The notes below the pieces were generated by a model. The model ran no database searches. It was not told the DNA's origin and saw nothing but the letters and a program-made list of their open reading frames with translations. A stretch of DNA of 64,000 bases from Bradyrhizobium sp. WD16 (GTDB lineage: Bacteria > Pseudomonadota > Alphaproteobacteria > Rhizobiales > Xanthobacteraceae). Of the stretch, positions 9,010 to 17,479 are shown piece after piece; position 1 is the stretch's first letter, and each line of letters opens with the position of its first letter. A program made the translations under genes and the position numbers. The stretch lies in contig NZ_CP028908.1 in assembly GCF_024181725.1 (NCBI RefSeq), forward strand, positions 4,639,501 through 4,703,500, given 5' to 3'.

Positions 9010-10599
9010 TCACTCGGCTGGCGTTGCGGCAGGGGTGGTGGCCGGCGAAGGCCCGGCGGTGCTGCTGACCGGATGCGGGGCGAGTGCCCGGACCGGACCC
9101 ATGGCGATGTATTTGCGCATCAGCAGCACGTCGATCGCGAGCAGCGTCGAATAGAACGAGACGAAGCCGGACAGCGTGACCAGGATCTTCGCGGCGGAGA
9201 GCGCCGATGCGCCGAGGGCGGTCGGCAGGATGCCGTCGATCGCCCAGGGCTGCCGGCCATATTCCGCGACGATCCAGCCGAGCTCGGCGGCGATCCACGG
9301 CAATGGCCACGACCAGACCGCGAGCCGGAGCAGCCAGCGGCGGCCGAAGTCGCGCTTGCTCGCGAACCAGAAGGCGGCGGCGAACAGCGCGATGAAGTAG
9401 AAGCCGAGCGCCACCATCAGGCGGAAGGACCAGAACATGGGGGTGACCGCCGGAACGGTGCTCCACGCCGCGCGCGAGACGGCGGCGGCATCGGCCCTGC
9501 GCGGATCGTCGACATAACGCTTGAGCAGCAATGCGTGGCCGAGATCGGCGGCATGCTGCGCCACCGTGGCGCGGGCGGCTGCGTCGGTCCGGTCGGCGCG
9601 CAGGCGCTCGAGCGCGTCATAGCCGATCACACCGCTGCGGATCCGGTGCTCCGCCTTCTCGACCAGCTCGAAGATGCCCGGCAACCGCTGGTCGAGGGAG
9701 CGGGTTGCGAGCAGACCCAGCGCCCAGGGGATCTTGACCTCGTAATGATTTTCGCGGGCGGCCTGGTCCGGGATGGCGAACAGGGTGAAGGGCGCCGGCG
9801 CTGGCTCGGTGCGCCACATCCCTTCGATCACCGCGAGCTTCATGCGCTGATTTTCGCTGACGGTGTAGCCGCTCTCGTCGCCGAGCACCACGACCGACAG
9901 GGCGGAGGCGAGGCCGAACGACGCGGCGACGATGAAGGATCGCTTCGCCAGCGCTTCGTGACGTCCGCGCAGCAGGTACCAGGACGAAATGGCCAGCACG
10001 AACAGCGCGCCGCAGACATAGCCGGCGCTGACGGTGTGAACGAATTTCGACTGGGCGACCGGGTTGAACAGCAACTCGGAGAAGGATGTCAGCTCCATCC
10101 GCATGGTGTCGGGATTGAACGCGGCGCCGACCGGGTTCTGCATCCAGCCGTTGGCGACGAGGATCCAGAGCGCGGAGAGGTTGGAGCCGATGGCGACGAG
10201 CCAGGTGACGACGAGGTGGCCGACGCTCGACAAGCGGTCCCAGCCGAAAAAGAACAGGCCGACGAAGGTCGATTCGAGGAAGAAGGCCATCAGGCCCTCG
10301 ATGGCGAGCGGCGCGCCGAAGATGTCGCCGGCATAGTGCGAGTAGTAGGCCCAGTTGGTGCCGAACTGGAATTCCATGGTGATGCCGGTGGCCACGCCCA
10401 TGGCGAAGTTGATGCCGAACAGCTTGCCCCAGAACTGGGTCATGTCGCGCCAGATCCTGCGGCCGGTCATGACGTAGCTCGTCTCCATGATGACGAGCAG
10501 GAATGACAGTCCGAGCGTCAGCGGAACGAAGAGAAAGTGGTAGAGAGCCGTCAGCGCGAACTGCAGTCGGGCGAGGCTCGTCGGATCGTAGTCCAACAT
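9010..10599 (-). CDS. cydA: Cytochrome bd ubiquinol oxidase subunit I
   Basis: This 529-residue subunit binds haems b558, b595 and d and oxidises quinol. The first axial histidine is seen in ALTALYHFLFVPLTLGLSF, and the quinol-binding Q loop lies between about residues 240 and 360, with KLAVIEGMW (Lys and Glu of the quinol site) at its start. The conserved GWIVAEYGRQPW signature is present. The length matches the long-Q-loop type. It is the first large gene of the cyd operon and is preceded by two small membrane-protein genes. A terminal Ala/Pro/Thr-rich tail (about 25 residues) is poorly conserved in such proteins. Confidence 0.96.
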   Translation of the reverse strand: MLDYDPTSLARLQFALTALYHFLFVPLTLGLSFLLVIMETSYVMTGRRIWRDMTQFWGKLFGINFAMGVATGITMEFQFGTNWAYYSHYAGDIFGAPLAIEGLMAFFLESTFVGLFFFGWDRLSSVGHLVVTWLVAIGSNLSALWILVANGWMQNPVGAAFNPDTMRMELTSFSELLFNPVAQSKFVHTVSAGYVCGALFVLAISSWYLLRGRHEALAKRSFIVAASFGLASALSVVVLGDESGYTVSENQRMKLAVIEGMWRTEPAPAPFTLFAIPDQAARENHYEVKIPWALGLLATRSLDQRLPGIFELVEKAEHRIRSGVIGYDALERLRADRTDAAARATVAQHAADLGHALLLKRYVDDPRRADAAAVSRAAWSTVPAVTPMFWSFRLMVALGFYFIALFAAAFWFASKRDFGRRWLLRLAVWSWPLPWIAAELGWIVAEYGRQPWAIDGILPTALGASALSAAKILVTLSGFVSFYSTLLAIDVLLMRKYIAMGPVRALAPHPVSSTAGPSPATTPAATPAE

Positions 10600-10624
10600 G
10601 GCGGGATCTTTCGTCGGTGTGAGA

Positions 10625-10903
10625 TCAATGCGTGTCGAGGCCGAACAGGCGGACGACGCTCAGGTCAGTGGTTGCAACCCGTGCGCCGGCGGCCGACAGC
10701 AGCAGCTGCAGCGAGACGATCAGCGCGATCTTGGCGCAGAGCGCCGCGACGATGGTCTTCTGCAGGGGCGTCTGCGGCCGCAGCCCCGCGCGCGCGAAGG
10801 CGAGGAGCGAGGCCCCGACCGGTGACGGGCGAGCGCGATCTGCCGCTTTCGCCGGGCATGGCTGGGGCGGGCCGCCTGAGAGGCAGCGAGATGGGACAGA
10901 CAT
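10625..10903 (-). CDS. Small membrane protein, CydP-like, upstream of cydA
   Basis: Of the 92 residues, the last half forms one hydrophobic helix: TPLQKTIVAALCAKIALIVS followed by LQLLLSAAG. The pattern N/T-P-L-x2-x-I-x6-K-I-A-L-I is that of the putative cytochrome oxidase small subunit CydP encoded beside cydAB in other proteobacteria. The N-terminal 40 residues are Pro/Arg-rich and not convincing, so the true start may be further in. It ends 25 bases before cydA. The assignment rests on position plus helix pattern only. Confidence 0.5.
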   Translation of the reverse strand: MSVPSRCLSGGPPQPCPAKAADRARPSPVGASLLAFARAGLRPQTPLQKTIVAALCAKIALIVSLQLLLSAAGARVATTDLSVVRLFGLDTH

Positions 10904-10996
10904 GTGTGGAGTCTCTCGGATCGGTGGCCGCGATGCGGCCGGTTGCAGGCGCGCGTCAGCCTTCGTCGAGCGAGGCGACGGCGCGACGGAGCGGTG

Positions 10997-11440
10997 TTAT
11001 CCGATCAGAAGGGAGGGCGGTGCGCGGGGCCAGGCCTGGGACCATGTCGTCGTCGTCGCTGGCGGAGCCAGCGGCGGCGGCGTCTGGAGCAGAAGGCGAT
11101 GCCGGGTCGGGGGGGCGACGGTCGAGGCCTGTGCGATCGCGAGATCGCCGTGCATCAGCGGCAGGCAGAAGACGCAGTGCGGTCCGCCGGCGGCGCCGGT
11201 CTGATCGTCCGGAACGCGATTGCCGCCAGCGTCGACGATCGTCAGACCGGCCCCGGAGCAGATGATATTCCAGCGGTTCGCCAGCGCGCGGGCGGCGAGC
11301 TCGGCCTCGGCCGGCTTGAACGACAGTGCGACGCCGGCGACGATGTTGAGCGCCAGCGCCAGCGTGCACAGCGCAGCCGAAAGCCTCCGGCGCAAGCCGC
11401 CGCGTGAGGGATCCGTCGATGTGTCGTACCGGCCGCCCAA
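10997..11440 (-). CDS. DUF2946-type secreted protein at head of cyd operon
   Basis: The frame encodes a signal-anchor-like segment (LSAALCTLALALNIVAGVAL) and then a domain with ICSGAGLTIVDAGGN, and PHCVFCLPLMHGD. The C-x2-C before a hydrophobic/His stretch is the hallmark of the DUF2946 family, which is often found near copper or respiratory genes. I chose the TTG at 11440 because GGGAG lies about nine bases before it and because the FNR-type box at 11518-11531 would place transcription start inside the longer reading from 11512. The cysteine pair may bind metal; this is inference. Confidence 0.6.
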   Translation of the reverse strand: MGGRYDTSTDPSRGGLRRRLSAALCTLALALNIVAGVALSFKPAEAELAARALANRWNIICSGAGLTIVDAGGNRVPDDQTGAAGGPHCVFCLPLMHGDLAIAQASTVAPPTRHRLLLQTPPPLAPPATTTTWSQAWPRAPPSLLIG

Positions 11441-11517
11441 GCGATACGGCTCCCGCGAGCGAGGCGATTGCAACGGCAAATCGCGCCTTAAGGGAAGGTG
11501 GCGGCGGCACAATTGCG

Positions 11518-11531
11518 TTGACCTGGATCAA
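11518..11531 (-). promoter_or_regulatory. FNR/FixK-type box upstream of the cyd operon
   Basis: TTGAC-CTGG-ATCAA matches the consensus TTGAT-N4-ATCAA with one mismatch. It is centred near 11524.5, so a class II promoter firing leftward would start near 11483, leaving about 43 bases to the chosen start of the first operon gene. The operon itself encodes a Crp/Fnr-type regulator with a suitable recognition helix. Confidence 0.65.
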
Positions 11532-12202
11532 TGATGGTCAAAATTCGAGCGGCGCGGTCGTGAACATCGCGCGCGGGATCGATCGGATCAGTGCGCTGCC
11601 GGGCTATCTGGCCATGCCTGGCACTTGAGTGGAGACTCGCCGCGTCGGTGGCGGCGCATCACTGCTGCGTGGCCCTTGTGCCATTGCTCGACGCCGCCAC
11701 AGCCTTATTCGGATCCACATACCATTCTTCTGCGGCAATCCCGGGGCGGTTCAAAACGCCGCGTGACCTCCATGTCACGCAATGTCCGGTCTCCGAGCTT
11801 CAACATCGAGCGGGACATCCCCCTCAATCGGGCGTCAGTGCCTTAGTCCCGTAGTTTCGTTGATCGGCAGAGCCGCAGAAATGCTACTATCAACGTCATC
11901 CGCAGCGCGCCGCTACCTTAACGGCCGGCCAGCGCAATAGTTTGACAAGTGTTCTTGTGCATCGCCGTTACGACAGATTGCAACGGACGAAAGTAGGAGA
12001 GTTTCAGATCGAAATACGCCCGACGTGAGCAGCGCATCATAAGCAGCATACCCCGTCAAGCCGAAATCATTAATTTACATGGACTGTCCGTGGTCACTTA
12101 TGCATATATTTAAGGTAGAGTAGTTTCCGTTGAGGACTTGCCAGCCAGTCACTATTTGCGGTGCGGCCTTGGGGGTCGAGTGCTGATGGACGGAAGAATT
12201 GA
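11532..12202. other. 670-bp intergenic region between cyd operon and glycan island
   Basis: No open frame here has family-like sequence. The left part (to about 11900) is GC-rich and may hold decayed coding sequence. The right part (about 11940-12125) turns AT-rich, with a TTGACA at 11942-11947 and a TATATTTAAG run near 12103-12112; no well-spaced -35/-10 pair is clear. The composition change marks the left edge of the glycan island. Confidence 0.5.
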
Positions 12203-13234
12203 ATGACGACAATACTGATCACCGGGGGCGCTGGATTCATCGGCAGCAATTTCGTCTACCACGTCGCAAAGGCGCATCCCGACTACCAGATTGTCGTTCT
12301 CGACGCGCTGACCTATGCAGGCTCGCCCGACAACCTGCCACCGGACATGCGCGAGCTCGATCATCCGCGCATGCGGTTCTGGTACGGTAATGTCTGCAAT
12401 GCGGGTCTGGTCGAAATGCTGGTGCGCGACGCCGACTACGTCGTGCATTTCGCCGCCGAAACCCATGTCACGCGGTCCATCTTCGACAACCGCCTGTTTT
12501 TCGAGACCGACGTGATGGGGACGCAGACCGTTGCCAACGCAGTCGTGAAGTCCAGCAGTCACGTCAAGCGCTTGGTTCATATTTCGACCTCGGAGGTTTA
12601 TGGCTCAGCCGAGCGATCGGTGATGGATGAGGAGCACGCGCTGAAACCGATGAGCCCCTACGCCAGCGCGAAGTGCGGCGCCGACCGACTGGTCTATTCC
12701 TATTGGGCCACCTACAAGGCTCCCATCACGATCCTTCGTCCGTTCAATAATTTCGGCCCGCGGCAGCATTTGGAAAAGGTGGTGCCGCGCTTCATCACCA
12801 GCGCGCTGCTGGGCGAGCCCATTACGGTGCACGGGACCGGCGAGGCTGCGCGCGACTTTGTCCATGTCGACGATGTCTGCCGCGCGATCGACCTGGTTTT
12901 GCATGCCGATGATCATCTCGTAAATGGTGAGGTCTTCAACATTGCTACCGCGCAACACCGCACCATCCGCAATATCGCCGACGATGTAGCCCGGCTGATG
13001 GATATGCCATCTAAAATTATCCACTATGGCGACCGTCCGGGACAAGTGATCCGTCACACCGGCGATTATGCCAAGATCAAGAGCAAACTCGGCTGGGAGC
13101 CGTCGCTGACCTGGGAGGAGGGACTCACACGGACGATCGATTGGTACAAGCAAAACCGTCAGTTGTGGGAGAAGCAAATCTGGATGCGGCACATTCCGAT
13201 CGTTACCGCGGCTGGCCGTAGCGAACTGCACTGA
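12203..13234 (+). CDS. dTDP-glucose 4,6-dehydratase-like SDR nucleotide-sugar enzyme
   Basis: This 343-residue extended short-chain dehydrogenase opens with the NAD-binding loop ITGGAGFIGSNF (residues about 5-16). The catalytic region has HISTSEVYGSA and SPYASAKCGADRL, giving the Y-x3-K pair, and LRPFNNFGPRQ and GTGEAARDFVHVDDV are the sugar-nucleotide binding segments. Enzymes of this family oxidise C4 and eliminate water at C6, or epimerise at C4. STSEVYG instead of the STDEVYG of RmlB makes strict RmlB function uncertain. It opens the glycan island, and WbqC follows after 50 bases. Confidence 0.85.
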   Translation: MTTILITGGAGFIGSNFVYHVAKAHPDYQIVVLDALTYAGSPDNLPPDMRELDHPRMRFWYGNVCNAGLVEMLVRDADYVVHFAAETHVTRSIFDNRLFFETDVMGTQTVANAVVKSSSHVKRLVHISTSEVYGSAERSVMDEEHALKPMSPYASAKCGADRLVYSYWATYKAPITILRPFNNFGPRQHLEKVVPRFITSALLGEPITVHGTGEAARDFVHVDDVCRAIDLVLHADDHLVNGEVFNIATAQHRTIRNIADDVARLMDMPSKIIHYGDRPGQVIRHTGDYAKIKSKLGWEPSLTWEEGLTRTIDWYKQNRQLWEKQIWMRHIPIVTAAGRSELH

Positions 13235-13284
13235 TGAAGTGCGGACAGCGACAGCGTCGGTCACCCGGGGCTCGCGATAACCCA

Positions 13285-13995
13285 ATGACGACATTGGCGG
13301 TGCTCCAGCCCGGTTATCTGCCTTGGCTCGGCTTTTTCGATCAGGTCGCGCGCTCTGATTTTTTCGTGCTTTACGACGACGCGCAGTTCGATAAGCACGG
13401 CTGGCGCAACCGTAATCGCATAAAATCGGCGAAGGGGCCGGTTTGGCTGACGGTGCCGGTCCTGCATTCCGGGCGGGCGGGCCAGGCGATCAACGAGACG
13501 GAGGTTGACGCAAGGTCACCATGGGCGAAGAAGCAGCTCCGCACCATTGCGCAGCTGTATGCCAAGGCTCCGTTCGTAACTCATTATCTGCCTGAAATCG
13601 AGGAAATCCTGCTGCGGCCGTGGCGGCGGCTCGCCGAACTTGATAATGCGCTGAGCTTGCGCATGTGTCAGTGGTTTGGAATCGAGCGAAGGTTATATTT
13701 GTCGTCCGAGCTGAACGTCGGCGGGGACCGGAACGGTCGGCTGATCAACCTGTGCCGGCATTTCGGTGTTAGTAACTATTTGTCCGGCAATAGCGCGCAA
13801 GATTATCTCGACGTCGCTGCCTTTGGCGATAACGGAATTTCCGTGGAGTGGCAGAACTTCAGCCATCCCGTATATCCACAGCTACATGGGCCGTTCGTGT
13901 CGCACTTGTCGGCCATCGACCTCCTTCTCAACGTGGGTCCCGAGAGCGCCGCGGTGCTGGAGAGCGCTCGCGCCGGCGGCCGCATTGCAAGATAG
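13285..13995 (+). CDS. WbqC-family protein
   Basis: The 236-residue reading from MTTLAVLQPGYLPWLGFFDQ matches the WbqC family start; an ATG at 13234 overlapping the previous stop would add 17 unlike residues. Family marks are the N-terminal QPGYLPWLGFFDQ, FVLYDDAQFDKHGWRNRNRI and the later SELN-x-G-D-R-N-x-R-L-I-x2-C-x2-F. WbqC proteins occur in O-antigen clusters and are thought to attach an amino acid or acyl group to a sugar amine, but no reaction is established by this sequence. It sits between a sugar dehydratase and an amidotransferase, supporting sugar modification. Confidence 0.85.
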   Translation: MTTLAVLQPGYLPWLGFFDQVARSDFFVLYDDAQFDKHGWRNRNRIKSAKGPVWLTVPVLHSGRAGQAINETEVDARSPWAKKQLRTIAQLYAKAPFVTHYLPEIEEILLRPWRRLAELDNALSLRMCQWFGIERRLYLSSELNVGGDRNGRLINLCRHFGVSNYLSGNSAQDYLDVAAFGDNGISVEWQNFSHPVYPQLHGPFVSHLSAIDLLLNVGPESAAVLESARAGGRIAR

Positions 13996-14006
13996 GGTGG
14001 GGCGGG

Positions 14007-15863
14007 ATGTGCGGCATCTGCGGCTATGTGGGACCGGGCGGCCTTGATCGTCTTCAGCCCATGATGCGTGCGCTAGTCCATCGCGGGCCTGACGAGCATG
14101 GGAGCTGGATCGGAGATGGCGTCGCGTTGGGAATGCGCCGGCTGTCGATCATCGATGCGGCGACCGGTCAACAGCCGGTGTTCAACGAAACTGGCGACAT
14201 CGTTGTGGTGTTCAACGGCGAGATCTATAATTTCATCGAGTTGCGGCGGGAGTTAATCGCCGATGGTCACATATTCCGCACCGATCATTCCGACACTGAG
14301 GTGATCGTCCACCTCTACGAGCAATTTGGAGACGCGTTCCTGCACAAGCTCAATGGCATGTTCGCCATTGCGCTATGGGATAGGCGGGCGCGCCGGCTGT
14401 TGCTGGCTCGTGACCGGATCGGCATCAAGCCGCTGTTCTATGCGGTGCAGGGCGAGTGCATCGTGTTCGGGTCGGAGCCCAAAGCCCTGCTTGCGCACCC
14501 GGATGTGTCGCGCCAACCCGATCTCATCGCGCTACATCATTATTTCAGCTACAAGAATACTCCGGCGCCGCGCACCGCCTTTGCCGGAATCCGCCAGCTC
14601 AGGGCTGGTGAGTGTCTAGTGTTTGCCGACGGATCGGAGAATATCCGTCGCTGGTGGCGCATCGGCTATCGTGATGACGGCGATCTCGACGGGCGCGAAG
14701 CGGCGGAATCGATTCGGGCTCTACTGGAGGACAGCGTCAGGTTGCAAATGCGTTCGGACGTTCCCGTCGGGGCCTATCTCTCGGGAGGAGTCGATTCCTC
14801 GACGGTGGTGGCGCTGATGAGCCGTCTCGGCGCCAGCAACGTCAAGACGTTCACGCTAATTTATGATGACGGATTTCCGCACAAGGATGCTGACCGTACC
14901 TTCGCGAATAACGTGGCGCGTATGTACGGCACCGATCATTACGAGCACGTCGTACGCTTCGAGGACGTGCCGCAGCACCTCGACGATATCCTCACGGCGT
15001 TCGACGAGCCATTTTCGGGCGTGATCTCGACATACTTCATTACCCAATCCATCGCCCGGCACGTGAAAGTGGCCTTGTCGGGCGATGGTGCCGACGAATT
15101 GTTCGCGAGCTATCTGCCGCACCGGCTGGCACAGCCGCTGGCCTATGCCGCCGCCAACCCTTCGGCGCTGGCGGCTGGTGCCAATGTCGACGTTTCCATG
15201 CTGGCGCCGTTTGAGAGCGATACGACGCGGCTGCGGTCGATTCTCGACCGCGGCGACGAGGCGGCACGGCGCATGGGCCAATACCTGGCCGACGAGGCAA
15301 CAAAGCGCGAGGTTTATTCCAGCGCGATGCGCGAAGCTGTCGGCGACGCCAGCACCGAGGCGTTGACCCGGGATCTCTATGCCGGCTGTTCGAGCCGCGA
15401 CGCGCTCAACCGCAGCCTGTGCGTCGACTTCGAGACTTTGCTACCCGACCAGGTATTGGCCTTTGTCGATCGCCTTTCGATGGCCCACTCCGTGGAGGTG
15501 CGCCCGCCCTTTCTCGATCATCGGCTGGTGGAATTCGTCGCAAACATTCCGGGTCGGCTGAAGATCAAGGGCGGCCAAGTCAAGTACATCCTCAAGGACG
15601 CCGTGCGCGATCTGCTGCCGGTCGGACTGGTTGACCGTCCGAAGGAAGGCTTCGTGATGCCGCTCAATGACTGGCTAGCGGAAAAACTTAAGGGCTATGT
15701 CTTGGATAAGTTGTCCGCGAAACGTCTTGCAAGCCATGGCCTGCTTGAACCGGCGGCAGTGGCCGAGATTCTGAGCCGCTATTATGCCGGGGAAAAACAA
15801 CTGGCAAGCCGCATCTGGAATTTCGTCAGCTTTCAAATGTGGTGGGAACGTTATCAGGAATAG
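14007..15863 (+). CDS. AsnB-type glutamine-hydrolysing amidotransferase
   Basis: This 618-residue enzyme starts MCGICGYVGPGG, so Cys2 becomes the N-terminal nucleophile of the class II glutaminase domain (residues 1-about 210; RHGPDEHGSW-type and FNGEIYNF motifs present as HRGPDEHGSW and FNGEIYNF). The synthetase domain has the pyrophosphatase loop YLSGGVDSSTVVALMS and the later ALSGDGADELFASY. It is placed 11 bases after the WbqC gene. In surface-glycan clusters such enzymes amidate sugar carboxylates (WbpS-like) rather than make asparagine; that role is inferred from context. A start further upstream is excluded by the need for the free cysteine. Confidence 0.9.
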   Translation: MCGICGYVGPGGLDRLQPMMRALVHRGPDEHGSWIGDGVALGMRRLSIIDAATGQQPVFNETGDIVVVFNGEIYNFIELRRELIADGHIFRTDHSDTEVIVHLYEQFGDAFLHKLNGMFAIALWDRRARRLLLARDRIGIKPLFYAVQGECIVFGSEPKALLAHPDVSRQPDLIALHHYFSYKNTPAPRTAFAGIRQLRAGECLVFADGSENIRRWWRIGYRDDGDLDGREAAESIRALLEDSVRLQMRSDVPVGAYLSGGVDSSTVVALMSRLGASNVKTFTLIYDDGFPHKDADRTFANNVARMYGTDHYEHVVRFEDVPQHLDDILTAFDEPFSGVISTYFITQSIARHVKVALSGDGADELFASYLPHRLAQPLAYAAANPSALAAGANVDVSMLAPFESDTTRLRSILDRGDEAARRMGQYLADEATKREVYSSAMREAVGDASTEALTRDLYAGCSSRDALNRSLCVDFETLLPDQVLAFVDRLSMAHSVEVRPPFLDHRLVEFVANIPGRLKIKGGQVKYILKDAVRDLLPVGLVDRPKEGFVMPLNDWLAEKLKGYVLDKLSAKRLASHGLLEPAAVAEILSRYYAGEKQLASRIWNFVSFQMWWERYQE

Positions 15864-15868
15864 TCTTG

Positions 15869-16375
15869 ATGGCTGCGGTCAGACTGGACGCCCTCGGCGA
15901 GGAGCATCTTGACGCGACGCTTCGCTGGATGGCGGATGAGGACTTACGCTGGGGTCTGCTGCTGGATCGCGAGGTTACGCCTGAACTCCATCGTGGCTGG
16001 TTCTCCCGCACCAAAGAGGATACCTCGCAGGCGATCTTCGCGATCGTTGCCGATGGCGCGCACGCGGGCAATTTCGGTTTTCGTCATATCCATCGGCAGC
16101 ATCGAACCGCCGAGTTGTGGATGTATTTGGGTGCGGAGCATCGGGGCAGCGGCATCGCCAAGCCGGCGTTACGCGCCGGGCTTGATTGTGGATTCGGATC
16201 GCTTGCTCTGCGCAAGATTTCGCTGTTGGTGCGTGCCGACAATCACCGGGCAGTTTCGCTCTACACCAGGGCTGGATTTGTCGAGGAGGGTTTCTTGCGC
16301 GCCGAGCAAATCTATCGCGGCACCGCGATCGACATGATCAGGATGGCTTATTTTCCTGCGTCCACTCTATCTTAG
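15869..16375 (+). CDS. GNAT acetyltransferase, nucleotide-sugar type
   Basis: This 168-residue single-domain GNAT protein starts at the ATG five bases after the asnB stop, with CAGGAATAG upstream; an in-frame ATG at 15839 inside asnB is less likely. The order of elements, including RTAELWMYLGAEHRGSGIAK (acetyl-CoA loop) and LRKISLLVRADNHRAVSLYTRAGFVEEGFL, resembles PseH/RimJ-like acetyltransferases that acetylate amino sugars in surface polysaccharide pathways. Together with the aminotransferase at 17480 it suggests an N-acetylated amino sugar product. Confidence 0.82.
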   Translation: MAAVRLDALGEEHLDATLRWMADEDLRWGLLLDREVTPELHRGWFSRTKEDTSQAIFAIVADGAHAGNFGFRHIHRQHRTAELWMYLGAEHRGSGIAKPALRAGLDCGFGSLALRKISLLVRADNHRAVSLYTRAGFVEEGFLRAEQIYRGTAIDMIRMAYFPASTLS

Positions 16376-16423
16376 GTCGGATCGACGGCAGTAGACATGT
16401 CTCTGACCCATGGTCGGCAACCA

Positions 16424-17368
16424 TCATCGGAAATCTTTGAACAGCGGAAGCACGAGCGCGAGGATATTTTCGTCGAGATGAAACGGCTCGGAGACGCGAA
16501 AGAGTCGGCGTTCGGTCCTAACCGTCTCGTTTGACGCCCGGAAACGATAACCCCACGTCAAGAATGCCAAAAGGATGTCGCGCACCGATCTTGCAATGGC
16601 GGTTAGCTTAGTGCCTTTGGCCTCCCCACCCTGGCGCGGAATAAATTTGATCGGAACCTCGATATAGGATGCTCCCGTTTGATAGGTGCGCAGCAGACAT
16701 TCCGGATTGAGGAACGAACTGTTGGCGTTCAACTCGACGGATTGGATCAGCTTGGTGGGATAGATCGTGACGTTTTGAAAGTCCTGGAAGCGAACGCCGA
16801 ATAGGATCGTGATGAGATAGTAGTTTGACAATGAAACGATCGCCTTGGGGAAGTCGTCGGAGCGGGTTCTCACCCGGTAGATCGATCGCAGGACGGGAAT
16901 ATAGCTCAGAAGTCTGATTGGCGTCGGTCGGATCCCCTGCACGACATCGAAATGGCGAGTCAGTTCCAGAAAGATCCGCAGTTGGGATATGTCGTAGCTC
17001 CAATCAACGGTTTGCCAGAGTAGGTACTCTTTGGTCGCCGCTTGGATAGATCGCTTGCAGGAATAGCCAACATTGCGGTTGCGGTCATTGTGAAGTACCC
17101 TTACCCGCGGTTCCTCCCGCGCGAACGCATCGGCAATTTCGCCTGTGCGGTCGGTACTGGCGTCGTTGATAAAGATGAGTTCCCAGTCGTCAACCGTGGC
17201 GTCCATGATCTGCGTGCCGCGACGCAAAAACTCCTCAATGAGATCCTGCTCGTTGTAGCCCCACGCCAGCAAAGATACCCCGCGATCGAACTTCCGCGAG
17301 AGGGATTCGGCCGGGTCAGACCGGACGTTGCCTGCTTGCTCGGGTGTCAGGCGCAATTCCGGATTCAT
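16424..17368 (-). CDS. Glycosyltransferase family 2
   Basis: The only minus-strand gene in the island encodes 314 residues from MNPELRLTPEQ. The GT-A fold starts VSLLAWGYNEQDLIEEFL, with the nucleotide-binding aspartates in WELIFINDASTDRT. The segment VRVLHNDRNRNVGYSCKRS and the acceptor-side LLWQTVDWSYD follow; the usual D-x-D is replaced by TVDWSYD, as in some polyprenyl-phosphate sugar transferases. The C-terminal part is long and basic without clear membrane helices. The open frame continues far upstream opposite the aminotransferase gene, but nothing there is family-like. It is divergent from the DegT gene across only 111 bases. Confidence 0.8.
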   Translation of the reverse strand: MNPELRLTPEQAGNVRSDPAESLSRKFDRGVSLLAWGYNEQDLIEEFLRRGTQIMDATVDDWELIFINDASTDRTGEIADAFAREEPRVRVLHNDRNRNVGYSCKRSIQAATKEYLLWQTVDWSYDISQLRIFLELTRHFDVVQGIRPTPIRLLSYIPVLRSIYRVRTRSDDFPKAIVSLSNYYLITILFGVRFQDFQNVTIYPTKLIQSVELNANSSFLNPECLLRTYQTGASYIEVPIKFIPRQGGEAKGTKLTAIARSVRDILLAFLTWGYRFRASNETVRTERRLFRVSEPFHLDENILALVLPLFKDFR

Positions 17369-17479
17369 GGGCGGAGGGGGCTCAAGCAATCCATCATTTG
17401 CAGGACCTTGCTGCTGGCTGCGTGACAGATATGGCTTATTGTAGTATGGGAATTGCGACAAGGGGGCTGGACCTACTTG

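Noticed and set aside
8029-10506. 825-codon plus-strand frame opposite cydA-cydB
   Set aside because: Composition is charged and repetitive with no domain; both opposing genes are certain.
13234-13284. Earlier ATG for the WbqC gene overlapping the dehydratase stop
   Set aside because: It would add 17 residues unlike the family; the typical start TLAVLQPGYLPWLGFF follows the later ATG. Translational coupling remains possible but unproven.
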